In this document: one piece after another, positions 22,550-33,200 of the stretch
Numbering within the stretch: the first letter of the stretch is position 1
Layout of the letters: each line of letters opens with the position of its first letter
Assembly (NCBI GenBank): GCA_032718865.1
Contig: JALUTQ010000046.1
Location: 1,054,001-1,118,000, forward strand
Direction of reading: 5' to 3'
DNA length: 64,000 bases
From: Tilletia caries
Lineage: Eukaryota; Basidiomycota; Exobasidiomycetes; Tilletiales; Tilletiaceae
Notes under the pieces: model-generated
The model's input: the letters and a program-made list of their open reading frames with translations, nothing else
What the model was told of the DNA's origin: nothing
Database searches by the model: none
Position numbers and translations under genes: made by a program

Positions 22550-24068
22550 TCAATCGTCTCCCATCTGGATTCGAGGACGCTTGGCGGGTGTGGCACGCTG
22601 TAGTTCCGGTTCCGGGTCTGGTTCTGGCTCGAGGTCGTCAAGGTCGTCACCGAAGAAGTCGAGATCAAATAACTCGGCATTTGCGTCCTCTACCTCGTGC
22701 TGCTGAGGAACTTGTTGTTCCACTGCCGCAGCTGCAGCCGCAGCCGTGCTTGCGTTTGCCGGACTATGCGGCCGACGCTCACGAGTCTTGTCAGTGGAAG
22801 GCGTGATGGTCTCTTTCAAACCAACGAGATGCTCGCCGGCTGCGATGCGTTCAGCGCGGGTTCGAGTCTCGCCAGCGCGGAAGGGTTGAGAGAAGGCTTC
22901 GCGTAGTCGACGGACTTTGACATCGCCGAAACCGGGACACATCAGCAGATGGGAGGGTGCAGCTGTTGCAATGCGCTGAAGGGACTGCAGAAAGATAACG
23001 CCAAGTAACCATTGAGACTCAGTCACGCTATATAGCTTCGCCAGAGGGCTCAAGTTAGGGAAGGTCCACTCACTCCAAAGTTTGATAGAAGCGTGGTCAC
23101 GTCGGTCTTGTTCACGCCCCGAACGGACGTCAAGACGGAGGTCAGCTGGCTCATGTAGTCGTCTGATATTCGCTCCTTGATGACATCTGTGGGCTTGTGC
23201 TCCAAGATCTTGTATGCTTCTACGTATCTCCCAGCCTCTTCCGCGCTGCAGACAAGTGCCGCCCGCGTCAGGATCATTTGCTAGAAGGTGCCATGAAGTC
23301 CATGTATGTATACTTACCTCCAGGCAACCATGATGGTCATGTTGTTGACGACCGCGACCTTTGTCAGCTCCTTGATCGCAGCTTGATGGTCGTTCTGAAG
23401 GAGTTAGATGTGGAACTGAGCGCAACGTCTTCAAAGGCCCGCATGGTCCGATCGCGCACTCACGACGTCGCACATGACCAGCAAGATTCGAAGTCCATAC
23501 GCCTGCTGTAGCTTGTTGATCCGCGTGTGGACGTATTCAGGATGCAGCCGATGATATCTCAAGCTAAAACGGAGGGGAAGAGTGTCAACCGAGTAACAGG
23601 GTGGCGAGCATCTCAGCGGCCAGAGGGACGTCAGTATTTACCTGAGGAAAAGGATGCAGCTCGTGGCGCCAACCTGGTAGTCGGCAACGATATCGCCATA
23701 TTCCCAGCCGATATTCCGAATGAATTGGAGGATAGGATTTCCTTTCTGTGGAGGAGATACATCTGCGTCAACAGGTAACGGCTTTCGAGTAGATGGCCAA
23801 GATTAGGAGATGAGACTTACCTGACAAGAATTCACGAGGATGGTATTTCCAGCGCTTTGTGCCCCCGCGATACGGGGCCCTTGAGGTCGAGGCTGTACGA
23901 TTCGTGGACCTGCTCTTGAACTTGATCCTTCATCGGACGCGTTGCTGTGATTCTGGCCGAAGGAAGGTTGGGGCCGGGTTGAAGATGCTGTTGAGAATTG
24001 CTCGGATCAGCTTCATTATTGTTCCCCCTGCTTTTTTCCCGCGGGGCCTGGTGCTCACAAGATGCCAT
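22550..24068 (-). CDS. RAD10: ERCC1/RAD10 DNA excision repair subunit
   Basis: Non-catalytic partner of XPF/RAD1; the heterodimer cuts 5' of lesions in nucleotide excision repair, single-strand annealing and crosslink repair. Start ATG at 24068 (MAS...) with a first intron opening after 10 nt (GTGAGC...CTCAACAG). Central domain: NTILVNSCQ, NPILQFIRNIGWEYGDIVADYQVGATSC, LFLSLRYHRLHPEYVHTRI, LRILLVMCDV, MTIMVAWS, AGRYVEAYKILE. This is the ERCC1 nuclease-like fold without the catalytic ERKxxxD. It ends with the tandem helix-hairpin-helix region (LTSVRGVNKTDVTTLLSNFG, LLMCPGFGDVKVRRLREAF) that dimerises with XPF. A poorly conserved C-terminal tail follows, with a poly-Ala run and acidic patch. 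At least six exons. Confidence 0.95.
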
Positions 24069-25208
24069 GGCGAGGACGTTCACGCTCTCTGTACCGCGTC
24101 TCTGACCTTGCGTACAGTACTAAGGGGTTTCGTCAGATCTTGTCCTTGTTGATATGTTAAAGCTGTAGTCGAGTCTCTCGCCTCATATCATCGCCACCTC
24201 ATTTCATTTCATCACCTCCCTTCATGTCGGTCGAGGCCGGTCCGTAAGTTCCCGCAGCCGTTCATCCCCCACTCCCCCTCCCCTCCATCTCCCATTCAAC
24301 TGTCAACAACGTCGCCTGTTGATTCTCTGTGGTCTCAGGTATGTGAGAATCTCCAACCTCATGGCCATAGGCCAACGCGGCAATAATGTCACTGCCAACA
24401 CTGAATCACGGACCATGACCGACTCCTGGACTTCTGACCATATGAACAAGGTGATTTGTTGCTTGCGTAACTGACTTACTGACCAGTGACCACCGCCTCT
24501 CAGCTGTCAAGTCCTATCCTGTGCGCTTCCCTATTGATCTCTACCGGTCCGCCTGCTTTGTAGCTCTACATTCAACAATCATCGCTCAAAGCATTGCGTC
24601 CCTCATCTGTCTTTTTTCTACACAGTCCTATCCTACCATACTCATCTCCTCTCCGTTTTGTCTTCACTCCTCGGCCCTCGCACATCGTTGATCATGCCAT
24701 CTTTTCCTCCATCTTTCGCATCCGCCTTTCACATGTTTCCAGCAAGCTGCAAGCATCACGCGCGGCAGACCGCAGCCTGCAATATCAAAAATCAACTTCT
24801 GTGAGTGTTAAAGGTGTCGTCCCGTTCGGCAAATACTGAACAGTCAGCTCACACCCTTTGCATCCTCAAACCTCTCCATCGGATTTCCCGCTTCTCTCCA
24901 TCAGCACCGCTCACAGCTCATCCCTCGACAGCCAGAGCATCCTACTGCTGGAAGCCGAACCGTCGCGCACATTCGGCACTCATCAACGAGCAGGGATCGG
25001 CGCGGGAGTGCGTTACGTCGGCTTTCCTGAATCCTGCAAGCATCGTCGATCTCGCTTTCTCAGCGGTGAGTCCTTCATCCCCTCTAAGACATCTGTCCCG
25101 CTCCCATACTAATTGCTGACTTCATAACACTTTTCGCCAAACAGGGACTGAGGAACACTGAAGCTTATGTGTCATCATGCCCCCCATACATGATCTAACG
25201 ACACTGAC
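24069..25208. other. Region without a firm gene, about 1.14 kb
   Basis: Upstream of RAD10 and of the GH55 relic. Splice-site-like sequences occur (ATG at 24224 followed by GTAAGT; an open block near 24340-24450). No segment forms a recognisable protein. It could hold eroded 5' exons of the GH55 relic or an unknown small gene. Confidence 0.35.
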
Positions 25209-26075
25209 ATGGCTCCCGCGCAAGAAAGTTTCCCTCCTACCTTTGCTCCTTCGACGAATAACGACGCACTCCTCCACACCTCGACATCCAAGACCAGAAG
25301 CACGGCCTTGAAGGGACGGGCATTCATCAACCCACCTCTCAAGCCACCGCGGTGTCCAACTGCCAATTCGATTGCAACAAAACGAACACGAACACGAACA
25401 CGAACCAACAGGTCGTTTTCATGGATGGAAGCCGGCTCCGAAGGGAACATGTGCAACCTCACCTTCCGTGGCGGCGAATACGGCATCTCCATCGGCGCCG
25501 AACAATGTCAACTCGACTTGGATCAGCTCGAGAGCGGGTAGCAGGTCTCCAGTTTGAGGATGATCAAATGGAGAATTCAAGACGTAGACAGGAGCCTGGT
25601 GACCTCATATCTCAACTCGGGAGTCATTACCCTCAAGAACATCCGCGCCATTCGATCGACGGACATCATGGCCACCTCCACCCAATAAGAAAATTGCAAA
25701 CACAACCATTTTCGCTGGTGATCCTCATTCCTGATGGGCGGACGCATCTTCCTGCGTGGATTCAGGGCGGTGCGCACGGCACACAAAGGTGATCGGGTGG
25801 GACGGTGGGTGCAGAAGGAGCTTGAGCCTAGAAGACGGCCGAAGGTGATGCGGGACTTGCAGCACTCCGACGGCCGGTGGCTCACCCGTCCAACGAGAAC
25901 GTCCGACTTGAGCCTTGAGGACATCATCGGCATGAAGTATCATGGTGCGAAGGGCAATGGTGTGACTGATGACAAAGAAGCGTTGCAACACTCACTCGAC
26001 CGAGCGAAACTTCGGAAGGATCATCATCTACAGTACTCTTCATCCCGCATGGAACTCGCATCGTCACAGCTTTAA
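25209..26075 (+). pseudogene. Relic of a GH55 exo-beta-1,3-glucanase
   Basis: Two segments recall glycoside hydrolase family 55 (two right-handed beta-helix domains, digesting beta-1,3-glucan). FSWMEAGSEGNMCNLTFRGGEYGISIG (about 25420-25500) resembles the GSGGFM-DLTF-GG-YG block that closes the first helix. TRPTRTSDLSLEDIIGMKYHGAKGNGVTDDKEALQ (about 25880-25990) resembles the block that opens the second helix (YGAKGDGVTDDT). Their order and spacing fit one ancestral gene. The first lies in a frame that stops at 25541, the second in another frame that stops at 26075, and the intervening text needs frame changes. Signal peptide, catalytic regions and C-terminal half are missing. I therefore call a decayed fragment. 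Confidence 0.55.
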
Positions 26076-26737
26076 GCTATGGGGGAAATCAGAAATCAGA
26101 ATGTCACATGTATACATAATATGCAGTGATAACTGATAACCAATTTTGGGTGTTGGGCGGTGGGCCGAAGGCACTTTCAGACTTGTAGTGCTAAATCGTA
26201 CTTCCACGATATCTCACCAGATGAAGTACGACACGGCGATTCGGTGTTTCCCTCAATTGAGTACGATATCGTTGTCGGAAATGCAAAAACGTGGTCAGGT
26301 GCACCTTTTTGGCTCACTTCATCCTCATCGTAATCCCATCATCTCATCTGGCCTTTCCCATCATCTCATAACCCACATCGCTTCTTCCAGAAAGACGTGG
26401 AAGATGTCGGGGGGTTTCATTTCGCAGGAAAAAGTTTACCAGTAACTCATCGTACTATGTAGATAAAGCGGAACTGACGAAAACCCCTACTTCTTCTTGA
26501 GAGTATCTTCTGTCACGCCTCACAGTCCTTGCCATTCGCAGTTGCGAGAGGCCAGGTCGAATGAGTGAGTGGGTGGGGCAAGCCGACTACCGCCCGACAA
26601 GCCTGGAAGCGGTGTTTGGGTGTAAGAACTGGATGCCAGACGGCTGGGAATCAAGGCAAAGTGGAGGCTGAAGGCCGGGAGCTAACGCTCGAGCCACAAG
26701 GCAAGGTGGAAAACAGATAGAAGGGTGTGTGATTGTA
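26076..26737. other. Non-coding, 0.66 kb
   Basis: AT-richer sequence between the GH55 relic and the TA-flanked miniature element. No open frame of interest. TA at 26736-26737 is the left target dinucleotide of the element. Confidence 0.4.
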
Positions 26738-27300
26738 CACTGCCAATCGTCCATGGAGAACTGGGGATAGTCCTCAGCACGACACGTGAGGATTATCCTC
26801 GACGATATCGTGCGATCATCTTACAACCCTCGTGGGATCCACGAGATCTGAGGAGATCCTCAGATAAATGAGCATCGCCTGGCATATTTTTTTGTACAAC
26901 GTTATTTATTTCTGAACACCAGGTCCTAATTGAGCGCGTCAGCCAGCATTTGAATCATCCCCATGCTCTGGATTCGTGTTTCCAAAATTATGTCACACAA
27001 TATATTTTGAAACTGGAAGTATCTGTTATGTGCTATGGCGCTCGTGGTTTAGTGGTAGCACCGCTGGATTCAGAAAAAAAAAGGTCCCGCGTTCGAATCC
27101 GGGTGTGAGTGGTTTTATTTTTTTCCCTCATTTTTTTGGATTTCTGAGGATGATCGTGGGCTTAACATCTCGTGCGACTCTCAACGATTGAGCCCAAAAT
27201 GATCGTGGGAAGTCCTGGGTCGGGTTAGCCTCACTTAGCCTCACGATGATCCTGCGAGATCCTCGCGATGGGTGAGGATCCTCGCAGCCGACTGGCAGTG
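26738..27300. mobile_element. 563-bp miniature inverted-repeat element, TA target (Tc1/mariner-like)
   Basis: Left end CACTGCCAATCG (26738-26749) is the inverted complement, with one mismatch, of the right end CGACTGGCAGTG (27289-27300). TA lies directly outside both ends (26736-26737 and 27301-27302), as expected for Tc1/mariner/pogo insertion. Subterminal zones are rich in GAGGATCCTC-type palindromes and short inverted copies (for example TGAGGATTATCCTCG and GTGAGGATCCTCGC). There is no transposase frame, so it is non-autonomous. A tRNA-like unit lies inside. Confidence 0.72.
27038..27111 (+). tRNA. Degenerate tRNA-like sequence (pseudo-tRNA)
   Basis: Starts GCGCTCG and contains a perfect A-box match (TGGTTTAGTGG, 27045-27055) and a near-perfect B box (GTTCGAATCC, 27091-27100), followed by T runs that could terminate RNA polymerase III. 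Acceptor pairing is about 5/7 with wobbles, and the T stem has two mismatches. The anticodon 3' stem is replaced by a run of nine A, so no anticodon can be assigned. It is promoter-competent in appearance but not a normal tRNA. Confidence 0.55.
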
Positions 27301-27302
27301 TA

Positions 27303-27739
27303 GTGCAAAGGAGGGCTCGATAAGACACAAGACCGGATGGGGAGAACAGCCAGAGAGAGCAGGAGAAAGCAGGGGTTTATGTAGCTTCGAGGCAGGGATC
27401 AAGGAATGAGGAAATCGAACCGATGGAAAGTGCTGGAAGCCGGAGGATGACATGGAAAGCTCGGATGCTATGAGTGGCTGTGCTGGCGATGCGAGAGTCG
27501 AGGTCGACGAGGTCGAGGATGAGCAGCGGAGTGAAATGAGAAAGGAGGCTTCGAGAGAATTCGAGAAGTTGTCGGAACGAGAACACCGGAAGGTCATTCA
27601 TGACATTGGGAGCGTCATGGATCGACATGGTCCAAAGAAGGCGACGCCAGCATCCTATGTACAGTAGTTGCAGACTTGCAGTCTACAGACCTCACGGGCT
27701 CGCGACTGACCGCCTTCCCGCTCGCGCCGCGTCCAGACC
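27303..27739. other. Intergenic upstream of LCL3, 437 bp
   Basis: Sequence between the miniature element and the LCL3 start codon. Several overlapping open frames on both strands, none recognisable. It presumably holds the LCL3 promoter. Confidence 0.4.
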
Positions 27740-28813
27740 ATGTTGGGCCTCGGAAATTCCACAGAGACTCGAGCGAAGGCTCATAACATCACTCAGAACG
27801 CGTCCGATGAACTGCACGAGCTGCAAGAGAAGTTGCCGTCCGCGGACGAAGCTCGACGCCTGCTCGCGAACCCCGCCGTCGTAGCGACATTGAGCGCCGG
27901 TCTGACGGCCACCTCATTCTTCGTGTACAGGCGACACTTTCGAAGGATCCGGAATGCGGAGTACCTGACACCTTCTACAATGCGGCGGCGATACATCGTC
28001 GGACGGGTGACGAGCGTGGGCGATGCCGACGGGTTCCGGCTCTTCCACACGCCTGGTCCGGTGCTGTTGCGGAGTATACTCTTTCGCCCACCAAAGCAGG
28101 CTTCTCAGCTTCGGGACCAGACACTGAGTGTGCGGCTAGCGGGAGCCGATGCGCCTGAGGCTGCGCATTTCGGGAAGCAGGCGCAGCCATTCTCCAAGGA
28201 GGCACAAGAGTACTTGACCGGCAAGATCAAGGGCAAGACGGTCTGGGTCGAGGTGAGTCTCTCGAAGACAGAGCTTCATGCGCTTTAGTTCGCCGCGTAC
28301 AGCTGGACCTGACGGCTCTCTGTTGTGCTACCTTCAGCCATCACATGTGGACCAGTACAAGCGCCTGGTACGTATCTGTTTAGATTGCGCATATCAGTGT
28401 TGGGCTGACGTCAAGAATATGTATCTGACTGCCATAGGTCGGAACACCCTACGTATGGGAGGCTCCATACATTTTTGGAAGGACGAACGTATCGCTGGCC
28501 CTCGTGAAAGAGGGCCTGGCCACCGTATATCGACAGTCGGGAGCTGCGTACGGCTCAGCGACATGGTGGAGTCGATGGCTGTTCAAGTCACAGAACGGAC
28601 AGGCAAGCTTGGAGCGGGCGGAAAAGAAAGCAAAGTAAGTCTCTTGTTCCCACCCTGTCACCGTATCACGTATAAGCTGAACCTGAATTTTACTGGCGGT
28701 GTAGAATTCTCGAGAAGGGCATGTGGTCACTAGGCACGAAGCTCGAGCTACCAGATCAGTACAAGAAGAGGGTGAAGGGCGAAGACGACGCGAAAACAAA
28801 GGCGAAGCGGTGA
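27740..28813 (+). CDS. LCL3: LCL3-family staphylococcal-nuclease-like endonuclease
   Basis: Fungal membrane-anchored SNase-fold protein, mitochondrial in yeast. Four exons (27740-28252, 28338-28367, 28438-28634, 28705-28813) give 282 aa; exon 2 is only 30 nt. There is a helical N terminus and one membrane segment (VVATLSAGLTATSFFVYRR). The nuclease domain follows: YIVGRVTSVGDADGFRLFHTPG (metal-site aspartates), LSVRLAGADAPEAAHFGKQAQPFS (Arg and Glu of the active site), GKTVWVE and GTPYVWEAPYIFGRTNVSLALVKEGLATVYRQ. A basic tail (KKRVKGEDDAKTKAKR) closes the protein. All expected motifs are present. Substrate in vivo is not known to me. Confidence 0.92.
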
Positions 28814-30208
28814 CGACCAGCCATATCGCACAAGAGACCTCGACGCCATACCGCCTGCTCGCGCAAAGACCTTGGACCGTGGTCGATTCAGGGACCAGGC
28901 AGGGACTGGTTTGATAAAATAAGGTCGCAACGCGTGGCGTCAACCGCCTGCCACCCACGTGCACGCCCTTCCGCGCTTCGACAAGCAAGCCACGGTCGAA
29001 GCTGTCTAATTGGACCGGTATTCGTCCGCAAGGAACAGGAGCTTCCAGCCGGGTGAGCTGCTGGAGGAGAGGCCGGGAAGGACAACCTTTTCCTAACTCA
29101 GCGCGCAATAATGTTCAGGCATTCAGGCGTCGGGTCCTTGCCAGGGGTCTGAGCGGGACCTTCGGCGCACGCATGGGGGACCGTGTATGCGCGACGCGCG
29201 AGTTTGGGGAAGTCATCTGCAACTTTTTACCAGCGAAAATTCCCAATTGGTGCCAAACTCCCACCTTCCCTTCTTGAGGCTTGAGATTTGAGACTTGCTG
29301 GAAGGTGAAGCTGATTGACACTGAGCGGTCCCTGCTCCATCTCCTTCTGTGTGTTGTTAGCCTGACGCCTGATGCGAAGCGGCCGTCGAGCGAAGCTGAG
29401 AGAAAGCGGTTCAGCCGCCCTCAATCGTTTTTCTGCTTCCATCCATGTGCGTTACACAGCATACATGATGCATGATGGGTCGCCGTCCACACTTGCCAGC
29501 TCGCGCTCGAGGTCGATGATCGGTGCTTCCCTGGGCGACGTCCACGGACCCATGAACCACGGACCCAAGCGGCCAGCAGGCGGTCATTCAGCCATTCAAT
29601 TTCGGCCAGATGAGTTCGAGGCTGTCGCCTGCGTTGCGGTGCAAAAAGAGTCGGGGCCTCGGGACCCTCGCCTCGCCCTTGCTGTGCCAGCGTGGTTTCG
29701 GAGAGCGGGAATTGAAACACAAAAGGGAAAAGTGTAAAGAAGCACGAGATTATAGGGCTGTGATGTGGGATGTGGGATGTGTTCTTAGAAGCATGTGGTC
29801 TGCGGATGAGAATTGAGCAAGGCGCAGGAACGGAACGCTTCCCTCTTCCTCACGACGACGTCCACCTCCAAGGCTTTCACTCCCCCGTGCACAGCAGGCC
29901 AACAGCATCATCCCCGGGTGTCTCCCTGCCGGCTTGGTCCGCGGTCCACGTCGCATACAGCGCAAGACACAAAGTCAGCGCGTCTTCGATCCCCACACTC
30001 AAGACTTTCACACACACATCATTGATCCCGCGATCCGCGCCTACTTTGAAGCTTCCAATCAGGCACTCCTCGCTCCAAACGCGTCGGCTGAGCCTTTTGG
30101 GAGCGCCGATCGCTGCCCATCCCGCGTCTCAGTTGGAGGTACATTTGAACTCTTCCCTACGACGCCACGCAGTAAAGGTGCCGCGCGGAGTACAGATCCT
30201 TGCCCATC
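28814..30208. other. Intergenic, about 1.4 kb
   Basis: Upstream of the 2,929-aa gene. Several medium open frames on both strands overlap each other and match nothing recognisable. The stretch 29800-30208 is a likely 5' UTR/promoter because the next gene starts at 30209. Confidence 0.45.
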
Positions 30209-33200
30209 ATGCTCAAATCTCTGCGACGGAAAAAGGTAAGACAGATAGCATACATGGGGCGGCGAGAGTGCAATAGCATGCAGGCGACGCTGAACATATT
30301 TGCTCTCTTCCATATCTGACCTTGTAGACCCGGGATAACAGCCAACACCTATCCGTCGCCTCATCCCAATCTGGGCGCGGCAGCATCGCGGCTTCACAGT
30401 CCAGCCGCAACACGTTCGGCGATGTCATAGTCATCAGCACAGCCGACAACTATGCACCTCCGGCGGTGCCTTCTGCAGCGGGCCTGAGTCCTTCTGCTCC
30501 CTCCATCTCATCCTTCACTCGGGCGACAAAGGAACCTGGTAGCAGTGCAAATTCGGTTCGCAGCTACGGTGACGCGCCACCTTCTCTCGGCGTACTTCCG
30601 GATGACGCCAACTTCCGATCGTCCCTCATCCTTCCACATCTCGAGAGGCGATTCAGCTTGCTGAACACCATATCACCAGAGGACATGCGCTCCCATCTTC
30701 GTGCACAACGAGCCCGCGCACAGGAAAAAAGCAGGCCTTTCTTGAAGGAGGAGGAAGAGGAAGAGATAATAGCCCAGCTCCAGGCGCGCATCGAGGCTAA
30801 CGCGAAAGCTCGTGGCGAGGTTATACCCTCCCCTCCGCCTGGCAAAGGGAAACTCGGCATCCTTCTCCCGCCCGTCAACGATCATCCATGGGACTCTGTG
30901 ATTGGGCGCGGCACAGATGGTTTTGGCGGCCATACTCCGATCTACTCCTCATCTGCGGACGGAGGCGACGATCGCGATCTGGACACTGTCGAGGAACAAA
31001 GTCCTGACTTGCCAACAGCGAATGGAGATACAAGCTCTCCTCCTGTCGGCCAGCTCAGCCCTCCCATGGGCGCCGAATCGACTGGCATTGACAGCCCCCC
31101 TTCACCGAGTCGACGCGAAAACAACGATCGCGCCGTCGGATCGCTCTTCGCGTCCCGTGGTACGCGGGCTGATGCCGCATACATGCGCAATGTGGCCAAA
31201 CAGCGAGGCACAGACAAACCTGTCAGTCCGCCAGGTGAAAGCTCCTCTGGCCCTACGCCCAGCCCGCCAACTTCAGCAACGGACACCAATCAGCTTCACG
31301 TCACGAGCGGGACAGGAGAGCCGCCGCAGGCTGAGATTGGCCGCGGGCCTGATACGTCTACGTTGCAGAACTTGAGCGTGTCGCCCAGCCACCCGCAGAT
31401 CAACATTGTTCCTGACGACGCTCCGGAGGAGATCGACAACATTGGCAACATTCCGCGCGGCAGTAGCGATGGGGAGATGCCATCCTTCCGAGAACAGCTA
31501 CAGCGCCATCAGCAGCACCAGCGGCAGTCCACGCTACTTACGACATTGACTCCTGAGGCTTTCAGACGCGTCAGCACTGCGCTTGACGAGCTCTTTGATC
31601 ACTTCCGTGCGGAGGCGGGTGTCAGTCCAGTGGATGACGAGAGCGACACTCAGCACGAGTCCGGGGCTGCTGGCGAATTCGACTCGAATGACATGGCTGA
31701 GGTTCCGGAAGAATCTGAGTCCCAGCGCAATTCAGTTTCAGCGTCACAGGATATGGGAACAACAGCCCCGCTCTCCATTCGCGGTCCCAGTGGATCCAAC
31801 TTCTTTGACCAAGAGCATCGACCAGATGAGACGACGACCGCCGGCATGACGAGCTCGTTGGTTGAACAGAGCGGCGGTGATGACGGGGCTGAAGGGCACG
31901 GGCCCACCATGCCTGGTGGCTTGGGCGCTGTGCCTTCGTCGGCCTTATCTTCTCGATCAGGCAACAATGCGGGTATTAAAGGAGTCCCCTCGAACCTCGC
32001 CCTCTCACCTTTTCCAACTCAAAGCCGGTCGCCCTCAATTTCATCTGCGATCACGACTCCGTCTGGAGCCGGCAGCCCCTCCCAGTCGCCTCTGGAGCGA
32101 CACGCGCGTACTTTTTCCATCGACAGCTTTGGTTCATCTGCTTCATCAATTCCTCGCAACGGCCTGCTGCCTACACTGCCTTCGAAGCGGACGAGCTCCT
32201 TACCGAAGCGGGAGCGCAAGGCAATCAAGGAACGCGAGTCCAAGCAGTCCAACAAGAGCGAAGCAGACGCGTCAAATCAAACCGGCGCGATGTCGGAGAA
32301 GCAGAAGGGAAAGCAGCGCGACGACACTGGTGCAGATGAAGGTAGCGGTCCGCAGCGGAGCGGAGGCGAGGCGGCATCGCTGAGGACCAGCTTGACCGAG
32401 CAGCCACTGAGCACTTTGGCGGCAGGTCTAAATGGTCTGGCGAGCGCGATCGGAAATGGGGCTCTGGCGGTCGCAACCTCGACGGCCGCCGCGCTCACCT
32501 CTGGATCACCTACTGCTGAAGCAGCTGACCAGCACAATTCCGAAACACAGTCACAGTCCTGGAAGTCGCAGGCAAGGATCGACGATACGATCGACGAGGA
32601 GGTTGCGCAAATGGACGCGAGATCTCCCACGCCTCGTGCCGTCGCGGCCGGTGCTCCCAACGTGCATCGCAGGTATGAGTCAAGCAGCTCAGCGGGCGCA
32701 CCGCCCACACCTGTTCCAGGTCCATTACCGCCGGTACCGAGGGGATCGCTTGGGAGCTCGTTCAGAGCACGCCCCCGTCTGGAACACATGCGCGGCGCTT
32801 CGACATTCTCGCAGATGTCCTTCACCAGTGCGGACAGCTTCCGAAGTGCAGAAGAGGGCGAAAGCATTGCCGAGGCCAGGACTTTGTTGGAGGAGGAGGA
32901 GAACAATAGTCAGGATGCTGGGTCGTTGAGGTCGAATGCGTTCGATCTGCAAGCTGATCTCTTGACCGTTGGCGAGCCGGGTATTCAACCTTCAAGAGCT
33001 TCATCGACCTCGTTGCAACCGCCTGCGTCGAGAGGACGTTCGCTCAGCGCGACCGATAGTGCGAGTGGAACGAGTGGGCGGGGCAGTTACATGGAGGATG
33101 ATGAGCTGGAGGCTGATGAGGAAGCGGATGACGCGTTCCAGTACGACCGGCGGGCTACCTTGCGTGCGGCACCACGCAGTACCGAATCATTTGACGCCTT

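Noticed and set aside
7467..28813. LCL2 and LCL3 as a functional gene cluster
   Set aside because: The two families share only a yeast phenotype name; they lie 20 kb apart with unrelated genes between, so co-location is probably chance.
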